Assembly (NCBI RefSeq): GCF_004346095.1
Contig: NZ_SLZV01000014.1
Location: 1-64,000, forward strand
DNA: 64,000 bases
Direction of reading: 5' to 3'
Source of the DNA: Faecalimonas umbilicata
GTDB lineage: Bacteria; Bacillota; Clostridia; Lachnospirales; Lachnospiraceae
Each line of letters begins with the position of its first letter. Within the stretch, counting starts at the first letter, position 1. The notes beneath the pieces were generated by a model. That model was not told where the DNA came from. It made no database searches and was given only the letters and a program-made list of their open reading frames with translations. Shown piece after piece: positions 39,303 through 50,518 of the stretch. The translations under genes and the position numbers were made by a program.

Positions 39303-42300
39303 ATGGAGAAAAATAGAATTCGTCCCATCACAAATGGAAAAAGTTCCCGTATGAGCTATTCTAGACAAAAAGAAGTATTGCAGATGCCGAATTTGATCGA
39401 AGTCCAGAAGGATTCTTACCAGTGGTTTCTGGATGAGGGATTAAAAGAAGTATTCCGCGATATCTCTCCGATTGCTGATTACAGCGGTCACTTGAGTCTG
39501 GAGTTTGTAGACTTTACATTATGCGAAGATGATGTGAAGTATACGATCGAGGAATGTAAAGAGCGTGATGCAACTTATGCAGCACCGCTGAAAGTCAGAG
39601 TAAGACTTTATAATAAGGAAAAAGATGAGATCAACGAGCATGAAATCTTTATGGGAGATCTGCCGCTCATGACAGCGACCGGTACTTTTGTAATCAATGG
39701 TGCTGAGCGTGTTATCGTAAGCCAGTTAGTTCGTTCCCCTGGAATTTATTATGCGATTGCCCATGACAAAATCGGGAAAGAATTATTTTCATCAACAGTT
39801 ATCCCTAACCGTGGGGCATGGCTGGAGTATGAGACAGACTCCAATGACGTTTTTTATGTTCGTGTAGACAGAACAAGAAAGGTACCGATCACAGTGCTGA
39901 TTCGTGCACTTGGATTTGGTACGAATGCAGAAATTATTGAATTATTCGGAGAAGAGCCGAAGATTCTTGCAAGCTTTGGAAAAGATACGGCTGAGAATTA
40001 TCAGGAAGGTCTTCTGGAATTATATAAGAAGATCCGTCCGGGTGAACCTCTTGCAGTAGACAGTGCAGAGAGCCTTATCACAAGCATGTTCTTTGACGCG
40101 AGACGCTATGACCTTGCAAAGGTTGGACGTTATAAATTCAATAAAAAACTTGCACTGAAGAACCGTATTTCTGGACAGAAAGCGGCAGAGACAGTTGTAA
40201 GCCCTCTGACAGGTGAAGTGCTTGTAGAGGAAGGACAGCTCATCACAAGGGAACTTGCAGAAGCAATCCAGAATGCAGCAGTTCCATATGTATGGGTACA
40301 GGGAGAAGAACGTAAGATCAAAGTTCTTTCCAATATGATGGTAGATTTAAAGGCGATCGTAGATATCGATCCAAAGGAAGTTGGAGTGACAGAGGCAGTC
40401 TTCTATCCGGTACTGGCAGGCCTTCTGGAAGAGACTGCAGGAGATGTAGAAGAACTCAAAGATGCAATCCGCAAGAACATCAATGAGTTGATTCCGAAAC
40501 ATATTACAAAGGAAGATATTCTTGCTTCCATTAACTACAATATTCACTTAGAGTATGGACTTGGAACAGACGATGATATCGACCACTTAGGAAACAGACG
40601 TATCCGTGCGGTTGGAGAACTGTTACAGAACCAGTACAGAATCGGTCTTTCCAGACTGGAGAGAGTTGTTCGTGAGAGAATGACTACACAGGATCTGGAT
40701 GGTATTTCTCCACAGTCTCTGATCAATATCAAGCCTGTAACGGCAGCAGTGAAAGAATTCTTCGGTTCTTCACAGCTTTCACAGTTCATGGATCAGAACA
40801 ACCCGCTTGGTGAGCTGACACATAAGAGACGTCTCTCTGCACTTGGACCAGGTGGTCTGTCACGAGACAGAGCCGGATTCGAGGTGCGTGACGTTCACTA
40901 TTCTCATTATGGAAGAATGTGTCCGATCGAGACTCCTGAAGGTCCGAACATCGGTTTGATCAACTCTCTTGCAACCTATGCGAGAATTAACGAATATGGA
41001 TTTATCGAGGCTCCGTATCGTAAGATTGATAAGACAGATCCGGCGAACCCGGTTGTCACAGAAGAAGTTATCTACATGACAGCAGATGAAGAAGATAACT
41101 ACCATGTAGCACAGGCGAATGAGCCTTTGGATGAAGAAGGACATTTCCTTCACAAAAATGTTTCCGGTCGTTACCGTGAAGAGACACAGGAGTACGAGAG
41201 AAAGATGTTCGATTACATGGACGTTTCTCCGAAGATGGTGTTCTCAGTAGCGACAGCACTTATTCCTTTCCTGGAAAACGATGATGCCAACCGTGCGCTG
41301 ATGGGATCCAACATGCAGCGTCAGGCAGTGCCGCTTCTTACAACAGAAGCGCCGGTAGTCGGAACAGGTATGGAAGTGAAAGCCGCTGTCGATTCTGGTG
41401 TATGTGTTGTTGCAGAGCAGGCAGGAACTGTGGAGCGCTCTACATCAAAAGAGATTACGATCAGACATGAAGACGGAACAAAGAAAACATATAAATTGAC
41501 AAAATTCCTTCGCAGTAACCAGAGTAACTGCTACAATCAGAGACCGATCGTAGTCAAAGGAGAAAAAGTAGAAGCAGGTCAGGTAATCGCAGATGGACCA
41601 TCTACATCAAACGGAGAGATGGCTCTTGGTAAGAACCCACTGATCGGTTTCATGACATGGGAAGGATACAACTACGAGGATGCTGTACTTCTGAGTGAAA
41701 GACTTGTACAGGATGATGTTTACACATCTGTACATATCGAAGAATACGAGGCAGAAGCTCGTGATACGAAGTTAGGGCCGGAAGAAATCACACGCGACAT
41801 CCCGGGTGTTGGAGATGATGCACTCAAGGATCTTGATGAGAGAGGTATCATCCGCATCGGTGCAGAAGTGCGCGCAGGAGATATTCTTGTTGGAAAAGTA
41901 ACTCCGAAGGGAGAGACAGAACTGACAGCGGAAGAGAGACTGCTCCGTGCGATCTTCGGGGAAAAGGCGAGAGAAGTAAGAGATACTTCCCTGAAAGTGC
42001 CTCACGGAGAATACGGTATCGTAGTAGATGCAAAAGTATTTACAAGAGAAAATGGTGACGAGTTATCTCCTGGAGTGAACCAGGCAGTCCGCATTTACAT
42101 TGCACAGAAGAGAAAAATCTCTGTCGGTGATAAAATGGCCGGACGTCATGGTAACAAGGGTGTTGTTTCCCGTGTACTTCCAGTAGAAGATATGCCGTTC
42201 CTTCCAAACGGACGTCCGCTTGACATCGTGCTGAACCCACTTGGTGTGCCTTCACGTATGAACATCGGACAGGTACTTGAGATCCACTTAAGTCTTGCTG

Positions 42301-43151
42301 CGAAAGCATTAGGATTTAACATTGCAACGCCGGTATTCGACGGTGCAAACGAAAATGATATTATGGACACTCTGGATCTTGCAAATGATTATGTAAATCT
42401 TGAGTGGGAAGAATTTGAACAGAAACATAAAGAAGAGTTGCTGCCGGAAGTTATGCAGTATCTGTCAGACAACAGAGAACACAGAAAACTCTGGAAAGGT
42501 GTTCCGCTCTCAAGAGACGGTAAAGTTCGTCTCCGCGACGGTAGAACCGGAGAATATTTTGACAGCCCGGTTACGATCGGACACATGCACTATCTGAAGC
42601 TGCATCACTTGGTAGACGATAAGATCCATGCACGTTCTACTGGTCCTTACTCACTGGTAACACAGCAGCCATTAGGTGGTAAGGCACAGTTCGGTGGACA
42701 GAGATTCGGTGAGATGGAAGTTTGGGCACTGGAGGCATACGGTGCATCTTACACACTTCAGGAAATCTTAACTGTAAAATCAGATGACGTTGTCGGTCGT
42801 GTGAAGACATACGAGGCGATCATCAAGGGAGATAACATCCCAGAACCAGGAATTCCGGAATCCTTTAAAGTACTCTTAAAAGAACTTCAGTCACTTGGAC
42901 TTGATGTCAGAGTACTCAGAGAAGACCAGACAGAAGTAGAGATCATGGAGACGATCGATTACGGTGAGACGGATTTACATTCAATCATCGAAGGAGACAG
43001 AAGATATAATTCAGAAGAAGAATCTTACGGGGAACACGGGTTCAGCAAACAGGAGTTTGACGGAGAAGAACTTGTGGACATCGAGGAGGATCTGACGGAT
43101 TTTGATGCAACTGATGACATCGATTTTGAAGCAATTCTTGACGAAGAATAG
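39303..43151 (+). CDS. rpoB: DNA-directed RNA polymerase subunit beta
   Basis: A 1282-residue RpoB. Family stretches include [19 protein letters not shown] near the start, [20 protein letters not shown], the rifampicin pocket [20 protein letters not shown] (wild-type-looking), [37 protein letters not shown], and [20 protein letters not shown] at the end. An acidic tail closes it. The start at 39303 follows AAGGAG; the longer frame to 39189 has none. rpoC follows after 18 bases. Unlike most bacteria, rplJL do not precede it directly. Confidence 0.99.
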   Translation: MEKNRIRPITNGKSSRMSYSRQKEVLQMPNLIEVQKDSYQWFLDEGLKEVFRDISPIADYSGHLSLEFVDFTLCEDDVKYTIEECKERDATYAAPLKVRVRLYNKEKDEINEHEIFMGDLPLMTATGTFVINGAERVIVSQLVRSPGIYYAIAHDKIGKELFSSTVIPNRGAWLEYETDSNDVFYVRVDRTRKVPITVLIRALGFGTNAEIIELFGEEPKILASFGKDTAENYQEGLLELYKKIRPGEPLAVDSAESLITSMFFDARRYDLAKVGRYKFNKKLALKNRISGQKAAETVVSPLTGEVLVEEGQLITRELAEAIQNAAVPYVWVQGEERKIKVLSNMMVDLKAIVDIDPKEVGVTEAVFYPVLAGLLEETAGDVEELKDAIRKNINELIPKHITKEDILASINYNIHLEYGLGTDDDIDHLGNRRIRAVGELLQNQYRIGLSRLERVVRERMTTQDLDGISPQSLINIKPVTAAVKEFFGSSQLSQFMDQNNPLGELTHKRRLSALGPGGLSRDRAGFEVRDVHYSHYGRMCPIETPEGPNIGLINSLATYARINEYGFIEAPYRKIDKTDPANPVVTEEVIYMTADEEDNYHVAQANEPLDEEGHFLHKNVSGRYREETQEYERKMFDYMDVSPKMVFSVATALIPFLENDDANRALMGSNMQRQAVPLLTTEAPVVGTGMEVKAAVDSGVCVVAEQAGTVERSTSKEITIRHEDGTKKTYKLTKFLRSNQSNCYNQRPIVVKGEKVEAGQVIADGPSTSNGEMALGKNPLIGFMTWEGYNYEDAVLLSERLVQDDVYTSVHIEEYEAEARDTKLGPEEITRDIPGVGDDALKDLDERGIIRIGAEVRAGDILVGKVTPKGETELTAEERLLRAIFGEKAREVRDTSLKVPHGEYGIVVDAKVFTRENGDELSPGVNQAVRIYIAQKRKISVGDKMAGRHGNKGVVSRVLPVEDMPFLPNGRPLDIVLNPLGVPSRMNIGQVLEIHLSLAAKALGFNIATPVFDGANENDIMDTLDLANDYVNLEWEEFEQKHKEELLPEVMQYLSDNREHRKLWKGVPLSRDGKVRLRDGRTGEYFDSPVTIGHMHYLKLHHLVDDKIHARSTGPYSLVTQQPLGGKAQFGGQRFGEMEVWALEAYGASYTLQEILTVKSDDVVGRVKTYEAIIKGDNIPEPGIPESFKVLLKELQSLGLDVRVLREDQTEVEIMETIDYGETDLHSIIEGDRRYNSEEESYGEHGFSKQEFDGEELVDIEEDLTDFDATDDIDFEAILDEE

Positions 43152-43169
43152 AAGAAGGGAGTGCCACAA

Positions 43170-46100
43170 ATGACAGCCACAAATAATGAAACATCATATC
43201 AGCCAATGACGTTTGATGCAATTAAAATTGGATTGGCATCACCTGAGAAGATTTTAGAGTGGTCAAGGGGAGAAGTTACAAAACCTGAGACAATTAACTA
43301 TAGAACATTAAAACCAGAGCGTGACGGTCTGTTCTGCGAAAGAATTTTCGGACCAAGCAAAGACTGGGAATGCCACTGTGGAAAATACAAAAAAATCCGC
43401 TACAAAGGCGTTGTCTGCGACCGCTGTGGTGTAGAGGTAACAAAGGCGAGTGTCCGCCGTGAGCGTATGGGTCATATTGACCTTGCCGCTCCGGTGTCTC
43501 ACATCTGGTATTTTAAAGGAATTCCGAGCCGTATGGGACTGATCCTTGATCTTTCTCCGAGAACACTTGAGAAAGTATTGTATTTTGCTTCCTATATCGT
43601 ACTGGATAAGGGAGAGACAAACTTACAGTACAAACAGGTGTTATCTGAGCAGGAATACCAGGATGCAAGAGAGGCATGGGGAAATAATTTCCGTGTCGGA
43701 ATGGGAGCAGAAGCAATTCAGGAATTGCTTCAGGCAATCGATCTTGAGAAAGAATATGTAGAGCTTCAGGCAGGATTAGAAGGAGCAACTGGACAGAAGC
43801 GTGCAAGAATCGTGAAGCGTCTGGAAGTTGTAGAGGCGTTCCGTGATTCCGGAAACAAACCGGAATGGATGATCATGACTGTGATCCCGGTTATTCCGCC
43901 GGATTTACGTCCGATGGTACAGCTTGATGGTGGACGTTTTGCTACTTCTGACTTAAATGATCTTTACAGAAGAATCATCAACAGAAACAACCGTCTGAGA
44001 AGACTGTTAGAGTTAGGTGCGCCTGACATTATCGTCCGCAATGAAAAGAGAATGCTTCAAGAAGCAGTAGACGCCCTGATTGATAACGGACGCCGCGGAC
44101 GTCCGGTAACAGGACCAGGAAACAGACCGTTAAAATCACTTTCCGATATGCTGAAAGGTAAATCCGGACGTTTCCGTCAGAACCTGCTCGGAAAACGTGT
44201 TGACTACTCTGGACGTTCCGTTATCGTTGTAGGACCGGAACTGAAGATTTATCAGTGTGGTCTTCCAAAAGAGATGGCGATCGAGTTGTTCAAGCCGTTC
44301 GTAATGAAAGAGCTTGTAGCAAACGGTACCGCTCACAATATTAAAAACGCAAAAAAAATGGTTGAGAGATTACAGCCGGAAGTATGGGATGTCTTAGAAG
44401 ACGTGATCAAAGAGCATCCGGTTATGTTAAACCGCGCCCCTACTCTTCACAGACTTGGTATCCAGGCATTTGAGCCGATTCTTGTAGAAGGTAAGGCGAT
44501 CAAGCTTCATCCGCTTGTATGTACAGCGTTCAACGCTGACTTCGATGGTGACCAGATGGCTGTGCACCTTCCGTTGTCTGTAGAAGCACAGGCAGAATGC
44601 CGCTTCTTACTCTTATCTCCAAATAACCTTCTGAAACCTTCAGACGGTGGTCCGGTAGCAGTTCCGTCCCAGGATATGGTACTTGGTATCTATTACCTGA
44701 CACAGGAAAGACCGGGAGCAAAGGGAGAAGGAAAGTACTTTAAGAACTTAAATGAGGCAATCCTCGCGTATGAAAATGGCGTGATCACGCTTCACTCTAA
44801 GATTAAAGTGCGTGTTACAAAGACAATGCCAAACGGTGAAGTGAAGACTGGAAATGTAGAATCTACACTGGGAAGATTTATCTTTAACGAGATCATCCCA
44901 CAGGATCTTGGATTTGTAGATAGAAGCATTCCGGGAAATGAACTGCTTCTGGAAGTAGACTTCCATGTAGGAAAGAAACAGAATAAGCAGATTCTTGAAA
45001 AAGTAATCAATACACACGGTGCAACAAAGACAGCCGAAGTATTAGACTTAATCAAGGCGACAGGATATAAGTACTCTACAAGAGCAGCCATGACTGTTTC
45101 GATTTCTGATATGACAGTGCCTCCGCAGAAGCCGGAGATGATTCAGAATGCACAGGATACTGTGGATAGAATCACAAAGAACTTCAAGCGTGGTCTGATC
45201 ACAGAAGAAGAACGTTACAAAGAAGTTGTAGAGACATGGAAAGAGACTGATGATAAGCTGACAGAGGCACTGTTATCAGGACTTGATAAATACAATAACA
45301 TCTTCATGATGGCAGATTCCGGAGCCCGTGGTTCTGACAAGCAGATCAAACAGCTTGCAGGTATGCGTGGATTGATGGCAGATACAACAGGTCGTACGAT
45401 CGAGCTCCCAATCAAGTCAAACTTCCGTGAAGGTCTTGACGTATTGGAGTACTTCATGTCTGCCCATGGAGCTCGTAAAGGACTTTCTGATACAGCGCTT
45501 CGTACAGCCGACTCTGGATACCTGACAAGACGTCTTGTTGACGTATCACAGGAACTTGTTATCCGTGAAGTAGACTGTGTGGAAAAAGGTGCTGAGATTC
45601 CAGGTATGTATGTAAGAGCATTCATGGATGGAAACGAAGTTATTGAAAGCTTACAGGAACGTATCACAGGACGTTATTCCTGCGAGACTATCTGTGACAA
45701 AGATGGAAATGTGCTTGTAAAAGCAAATCATATGATCACACCGAAACGTGCAGAGAACATCATGAAATACGGTGTGAATGCACAGGGCGGAGAGATTACA
45801 GAAGTGAAGATCCGTACGATTCTTTCTTGTAAGTCACACATCGGAATCTGTGCAAAATGCTACGGTGCAAATATGGCAACGGGAGAACCGGTACAGGTTG
45901 GAGAAGCAGTCGGTATCATTGCCGCTCAGTCAATCGGTGAGCCGGGTACACAGCTTACGATGCGTACATTCCATACCGGTGGTGTTGCCGGTGACGATAT
46001 CACACAGGGTCTTCCTCGTGTCGAGGAGCTTTTTGAGGCAAGAAAGCCGAAGGGTCTTGCAATCATCACAGAATTTGGTGGAGTTGCAACCATCCATGAT

Positions 46101-46844
46101 ACTAAGAAGAAACGTGAGATCATTGTGACAAACAACGAGACAGGAGAATCCAAAGCATATCTGATCCCTTACGGTTCCAGAATCAAAGTGCAGGATGGAG
46201 CAGTGTTAGGAGCAGGTGATGAGCTGACAGAAGGTAGTGTGAACCCACACGATATTCTGAAGATCAAAGGACTCCGTGCAGTACAAGATTACATGATCCA
46301 GGAGGTACAGCGCGTATACCGTCTCCAAGGTGTAGAAATCAACGATAAGCATATCGAGGTCATTGTACGTCAGATGCTGAAGAAGATCCGCATCGAGGAA
46401 AAGGGTGATACAGAATTCTTACCAGGAACAATGGTAAATGTACTTGAATTTGACGATGTGAACGAGAAGATGATCGCAGAAGGAAAAGAGCCTGCAACAG
46501 GTGTTCAGGTAATGCTTGGTATTACAAAAGCTTCTCTTGCAACAGATTCCTTCTTATCAGCAGCTTCCTTCCAGGAGACAACAAAAGTCCTGACAGAGGC
46601 GGCAATCAAAGGTAAAGTGGACCATCTGATCGGTGTGAAAGAAAACGTATTGATCGGTAAACTCATTCCAGCAGGAACAGGTATGAGAAAATACCGTGAT
46701 GTAAAACTGGATACAGATATGGCAATGGAAGATGAGATTTCTTTAGAAGACTTTGAGACATTTACATTATCTGAGGAAAGTGTAGCAGAGCTGGAAGCAC
46801 AAGATGTATTGGTCGAGGATTTATTTAATTCGATAGAAGAATAA
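43170..46844 (+). CDS. rpoC: DNA-directed RNA polymerase subunit beta'
   Basis: A 1224-residue RpoC. The N-terminal zinc site contains [20 protein letters not shown]. The catalytic [15 protein letters not shown] has the three Mg2+-binding Asp residues. The bridge-helix and trigger-loop regions include [17 protein letters not shown] and the second zinc site [32 protein letters not shown] is also visible. The start at 43170 follows AAGGGAGTG; a GTG at 43161 is inside that site. A strong terminator follows. Confidence 0.99.
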   Translation: MTATNNETSYQPMTFDAIKIGLASPEKILEWSRGEVTKPETINYRTLKPERDGLFCERIFGPSKDWECHCGKYKKIRYKGVVCDRCGVEVTKASVRRERMGHIDLAAPVSHIWYFKGIPSRMGLILDLSPRTLEKVLYFASYIVLDKGETNLQYKQVLSEQEYQDAREAWGNNFRVGMGAEAIQELLQAIDLEKEYVELQAGLEGATGQKRARIVKRLEVVEAFRDSGNKPEWMIMTVIPVIPPDLRPMVQLDGGRFATSDLNDLYRRIINRNNRLRRLLELGAPDIIVRNEKRMLQEAVDALIDNGRRGRPVTGPGNRPLKSLSDMLKGKSGRFRQNLLGKRVDYSGRSVIVVGPELKIYQCGLPKEMAIELFKPFVMKELVANGTAHNIKNAKKMVERLQPEVWDVLEDVIKEHPVMLNRAPTLHRLGIQAFEPILVEGKAIKLHPLVCTAFNADFDGDQMAVHLPLSVEAQAECRFLLLSPNNLLKPSDGGPVAVPSQDMVLGIYYLTQERPGAKGEGKYFKNLNEAILAYENGVITLHSKIKVRVTKTMPNGEVKTGNVESTLGRFIFNEIIPQDLGFVDRSIPGNELLLEVDFHVGKKQNKQILEKVINTHGATKTAEVLDLIKATGYKYSTRAAMTVSISDMTVPPQKPEMIQNAQDTVDRITKNFKRGLITEEERYKEVVETWKETDDKLTEALLSGLDKYNNIFMMADSGARGSDKQIKQLAGMRGLMADTTGRTIELPIKSNFREGLDVLEYFMSAHGARKGLSDTALRTADSGYLTRRLVDVSQELVIREVDCVEKGAEIPGMYVRAFMDGNEVIESLQERITGRYSCETICDKDGNVLVKANHMITPKRAENIMKYGVNAQGGEITEVKIRTILSCKSHIGICAKCYGANMATGEPVQVGEAVGIIAAQSIGEPGTQLTMRTFHTGGVAGDDITQGLPRVEELFEARKPKGLAIITEFGGVATIHDTKKKREIIVTNNETGESKAYLIPYGSRIKVQDGAVLGAGDELTEGSVNPHDILKIKGLRAVQDYMIQEVQRVYRLQGVEINDKHIEVIVRQMLKKIRIEEKGDTEFLPGTMVNVLEFDDVNEKMIAEGKEPATGVQVMLGITKASLATDSFLSAASFQETTKVLTEAAIKGKVDHLIGVKENVLIGKLIPAGTGMRKYRDVKLDTDMAMEDEISLEDFETFTLSEESVAELEAQDVLVEDLFNSIEE

Positions 46845-46846
46845 AA

Positions 46847-46883
46847 GAGGAGGGTGAGGCTGAAAAAGTCTTGCCCTCTTTTG
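46847..46883 (+). terminator. Intrinsic terminator of rpoBC
   Basis: GAGGGTGAGGCT pairs with AGTCTTGCCCTC (G-T pairs) across GAAAA and is followed by TTTTG. Confidence 0.75.
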
Positions 46884-46940
46884 CTACGCGGAAGACGTTC
46901 TGCTGGATATTACATAAGAGGTTTGAAGAAGGAGACATGT

Positions 46941-47099
46941 ATGGTTGACTGGATCATAGGAATTGGAGTTGCTGTGCTGGTTGTTTTGATTATCAGACAG
47001 CAGTTTCGAAAGAAAAGAAATGGACAAAGTGGATGTGGATGAGGCGGTTGCAGCGGTTGTGCCGGAACTTGTCCGACGGACAGAAAAGATCAGAATTGA
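46941..47099 (+). CDS. Small FeoB-associated-type membrane protein with in-frame TGA in its Cys-rich tail
   Basis: ATG at 46941 follows AAGGAG by six bases. Residues 1-20 are one membrane helix (WIIGIGVAVLVVLIIRQQF), then a basic stretch. The frame reads SGCG, hits TGA at 47040-47042, and continues GGCSGCAGTCPTDRKDQN before the next stop. The tail after the TGA has just the Gly-Cys-Ser pattern of FeoB-associated Cys-rich membrane proteins, so the TGA stands inside the conserved domain. Either it is read as selenocysteine in place of Cys, or a nonsense mutation or sequencing error shortened a 52-residue protein to 33. FeoB is not in the window. See the finding. Confidence 0.55.
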
Positions 47100-47125
47100 C
47101 AGTAGAAAGAAGAAGAGAATATAAT
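47096..47125 (+). promoter_or_regulatory. Promoter of the M24 peptidase gene
   Basis: TTGACA (47096-47101), 18 bases, TATAAT (47120-47125). Its -35 box overlaps the final stop codon of the small Cys-rich reading frame. Confidence 0.7.
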
Positions 47126-47211
47126 AAAAAATAGAGGGTTCTGCTGGGAGAATTTATTAGTGAAAGGGAAACCAGCCAGACATAAATTAAGAGATAGCAG
47201 GAGGAAGAAAA

Positions 47212-48288
47212 ATGTTTCAAGATAAGCTGAACCGTGTATTGAATGCGATGAAAGACGCAGGACTGGAACAAATGATTGTTGCAGATCCTGCATCGATCTA
47301 CTATCTGACAGGAAGAATGATCCTGCCGGGAGAGAGGATGCTAGTACTGTATCTGAACCAGAATGGAGATCACAAGCTGATCCTATCTAAACTTTTCCCA
47401 CAGGAAGGAGAAGTTGGAGTGGATGTCATCTATTTTGATGATGTGGAGGACAGTGTGGAAATCCTTGCACGATATGTGGAAAAAGAGAAAAAAGTAGGAG
47501 TGGACAAGATTTGGCCGGCAAAATTTTTACTTCGTCTGATGGAGCTGGAAGCAGGAAGTGCGTTTGTCAATGCTTCTTTTGTACTGGACGATATTCGGCA
47601 GATCAAAGATGCAGATGAGATTTGTAAAATGAAAGAAGCTTCCAGACTGAATGATATGGCAGTGGAGCGACTGATACCGCTTGTGAATCAGGGGATGACA
47701 GAACAAGAGTTGGCAGAAGAATTGCAGAAGATATATCTAGAACTGGGTGCAGAAGGATATTCTTTTGAGCCAATCTGTGCTTATGGGGCAAATGCGGCAG
47801 ATCCACATCATATGACAGATACGGTCAGTGTCGGCAAAACAGGAGATTCGGTTGTGCTTGATATTGGCTGTAAGAAGGATGGATATTGCTCTGATATGAC
47901 GAGAACCGTCTTTATCGGTGAGGCTTCTGAGCAGGCAAGAGAAGTGTATGATACCGTGCTTCAGGCAAATCTGAGGGCGATTGCGGCAGTAAAACCAGGT
48001 GCGCGTTTCTGTGATGTGGACAAAGCAGCCCGAGATTACATTACAGAGAAAGGCTATGGACCATATTTTACACACCGCACAGGACACTGCATCGGACAAG
48101 AAGTGCATGAGGCGGGGGATGTTTCTTCTGTGAATGAAAACGTGTTGAAGCCGGGAATGATCTTCTCCATCGAGCCGGGCATTTACCTTGAAGGGAAAGT
48201 GGGAGTCCGTATCGAAGATCTTGTTCTTGTGACAGAAGAAGGGTGCGAAGTGCTGAATCGAGCAGATAAAGCATTGAGAATTATCTAA
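47212..48288 (+). CDS. Xaa-Pro peptidase (M24 family)
   Basis: A 358-residue creatinase-fold metallopeptidase. The N-terminal domain (about 1-130) contains PASIYYLTGRM. The catalytic domain has the five metal ligands in VVLDIGCKKDGYCSDMTRT, THRTGHCIGQEVHE, MIFSIEPGIY and GVRIEDLVLV. It removes N-terminal residues before proline or cleaves Xaa-Pro dipeptides in the cytoplasm. AGGAGG precedes the ATG. The AEC transporter starts two bases after its stop, so the two form one transcript. Confidence 0.93.
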   Translation: MFQDKLNRVLNAMKDAGLEQMIVADPASIYYLTGRMILPGERMLVLYLNQNGDHKLILSKLFPQEGEVGVDVIYFDDVEDSVEILARYVEKEKKVGVDKIWPAKFLLRLMELEAGSAFVNASFVLDDIRQIKDADEICKMKEASRLNDMAVERLIPLVNQGMTEQELAEELQKIYLELGAEGYSFEPICAYGANAADPHHMTDTVSVGKTGDSVVLDIGCKKDGYCSDMTRTVFIGEASEQAREVYDTVLQANLRAIAAVKPGARFCDVDKAARDYITEKGYGPYFTHRTGHCIGQEVHEAGDVSSVNENVLKPGMIFSIEPGIYLEGKVGVRIEDLVLVTEEGCEVLNRADKALRII

Positions 48289-48289
48289 G

Positions 48290-49216
48290 ATGGTAGTAAA
48301 AAATATGTTGAATATGCAGCTGATGATCTTTCTTCTTGTGATCATTGGTTTCTGCATCCGAAAAAAGGGGATTGTGGGCACAGAGGGGCGGAAGAACATG
48401 GTAGACCTCTGTCTTTTTGTCACACTTCCGTTTAATATTATTCATTCATTTTTTATGGAATGGGATTGGGGGATGATGGTTTCCTGCGCGATCGTATTAT
48501 TCCTGTCAATTGGATATAATGTAGTCAGTATTGTGACGAGTTTTGTATGCTACCGAAAAGAACCACATTACAGGCAGAAGACACTTCGGTATGGGACGAT
48601 CGTGTCAAACGGCGGTTTCCTAGGAAATCCAATTATTGAGGGGATTTACGGAAGCAGCGGACTTTTTTATGCATCTATTTTTATGATCCCTGTCCGGATC
48701 GTGATGTGGACGATTGGAATGTCTGTGTTTATGAAAGGAAGCGGGCAGGAAGAAAAAGCAGGGAAACGCAGCCTGTTTCGAAAAGTGATGACCAATCCCT
48801 GCATTGTGGCGGTGTATACCGGGGCAATTCTGATGGGGAGCGGAATCAGCCTTCCGACCTTTCTGGAAAATACTATTTCGGGGATCAGCAGCTGTAATAC
48901 ACCGCTCAGTATGATGCTGGTAGGGATGATGCTTGCCGAAATGAATCCGAAGGGACTTTTGACCAAGTCCGTTGCCTTTTACACATTTGTCCGGCTGATT
49001 GTTGTGCCAGGGATTGTGTTTGGATTGACGGCACTACTTCCGATCGATCCGCTTCTTCGGGGAATCACAGTGATCATTGCAGCGATGCCGACACCGATTA
49101 CAGCAGTACTTCTGTCAGGAAAACATGGCGGGGATGAACAGTGCGCTGCGGGAATGCTGTTTGTATCTACGCTTCTGTCGCTCGTGACGTTGCCGATCTG
49201 GTGCATGTTTTTATAG
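48290..49216 (+). CDS. AEC family transporter (auxin efflux carrier-like)
   Basis: A 308-residue membrane protein with about ten helices in the auxin-efflux-carrier family, which includes malate permeases. A first half has VDLCLFVTLPFNIIHSFF and SNGGFLGNPIIEGIYGSSGL; the second has MLVGMMLAEMNP and the closing AAMPTPITAVLLSGKHGGD. The first ATG has no clear ribosome site but lies two bases after the peptidase stop, so translational coupling is likely; an ATG at 48305 is an alternative. Substrate unknown. Confidence 0.88.
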   Translation: MVVKNMLNMQLMIFLLVIIGFCIRKKGIVGTEGRKNMVDLCLFVTLPFNIIHSFFMEWDWGMMVSCAIVLFLSIGYNVVSIVTSFVCYRKEPHYRQKTLRYGTIVSNGGFLGNPIIEGIYGSSGLFYASIFMIPVRIVMWTIGMSVFMKGSGQEEKAGKRSLFRKVMTNPCIVAVYTGAILMGSGISLPTFLENTISGISSCNTPLSMMLVGMMLAEMNPKGLLTKSVAFYTFVRLIVVPGIVFGLTALLPIDPLLRGITVIIAAMPTPITAVLLSGKHGGDEQCAAGMLFVSTLLSLVTLPIWCMFL

Positions 49217-49230
49217 AAAAGCAGGGAAAG

Positions 49231-49266
49231 CAGAAAAAAGTTTGCAGGATTGCGACTTTTTTTTGC
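49231..49266 (+). terminator. Intrinsic terminator after the AEC gene
   Basis: AAAAAAGT-T-TGCA pairs with TGCG-ACTTTTTT, followed by further T residues. Confidence 0.65.
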
Positions 49267-49283
49267 TTTTTTTGTCTGGGTGC

Positions 49284-49312
49284 TTGACATTTGGGGAAAA
49301 TCGTAATAGACT
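49284..49312 (+). promoter_or_regulatory. Promoter of the str operon
   Basis: TTGACA (49284-49289), 17 bases, TAGACT (49307-49312). The leader to rpsL is about 110 bases and contains GAGTTCTTCGCGAAAAGAAG, a possible small hairpin. Confidence 0.65.
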
Positions 49313-49430
49313 AATAGAGCGTGCATAGGAATATGTATATTTTTTATGCACAAAAAGAGTGAATAAAAGCTCAGCAACCAGGAGTTCTTCGCGAAAAGAA
49401 GAACAGGAAATATCATAGGAGGTGAAAGGA

Positions 49431-49853
49431 ATGCCAACATTTAATCAGTTAGTAAGAAAAGGACGTCAGACATCTGTAAAGAAATCTACAGCTCCAGCTC
49501 TTCAGAAAGGTTACAACTCTTTAAAAAAGAAAGCAACTGACACATCTGCACCACAGAAAAGAGGTGTGTGTACAGCAGTTAAAACAGCTACACCTAAGAA
49601 GCCTAACTCAGCTCTTAGAAAGATTGCCAGAGTTCGTCTTTCTAACGGTATCGAAGTAACAAGCTATATCCCAGGAGAAGGACACAACCTTCAGGAACAC
49701 AGCGTTGTTCTGATCCGTGGTGGTAGAGTAAAAGACTTACCAGGTACAAGATACCACATCGTCAGAGGAACACTTGATACAGCAGGTGTTGCTAAGAGAA
49801 GACAGGCGCGTTCTAAATACGGTGCTAAGAGACCGAAAGACGCAAAGAAATAA
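49431..49853 (+). CDS. rpsL: 30S ribosomal protein S12
   Basis: A 140-residue S12 starting [13 protein letters not shown], with the decoding-site loops [17 protein letters not shown] and [10 protein letters not shown]. The Lys residues there are those of a streptomycin-sensitive allele. The start at 49431 follows AGGAGGTG; a GTG nine bases upstream is rejected. It heads the str operon rpsL-rpsG-fusA. Confidence 0.98.
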   Translation: MPTFNQLVRKGRQTSVKKSTAPALQKGYNSLKKKATDTSAPQKRGVCTAVKTATPKKPNSALRKIARVRLSNGIEVTSYIPGEGHNLQEHSVVLIRGGRVKDLPGTRYHIVRGTLDTAGVAKRRQARSKYGAKRPKDAKK

Positions 49854-49903
49854 GAATCAGTAACAAAAATCGTATCACAAACAGAACTATGATTCCAGTA
49901 GGT

Positions 49904-49938
49904 TGCGGGTTATATCGATAGAGATAGTAAGTCCCGCA
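49904..49938 (+). promoter_or_regulatory. Hairpin in the rpsL-rpsG gap
   Basis: TGCGGG (49904-49909) and CCCGCA (49933-49938) enclose a TATATC/GATAGTA inner stem. The 180-base gap is unusual for this operon. In E. coli the S12-S7 gap holds the S7 autoregulatory site, so a similar role is possible. Confidence 0.4.
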
Positions 49939-49985
49939 CGAACACATTATCATTAGAAAGACACATGTGAGTACCGATGAATTAA

Positions 49986-50504
<519 letters not shown>

Positions 50505-50518
50505 GGGAGGAAAAAGTC

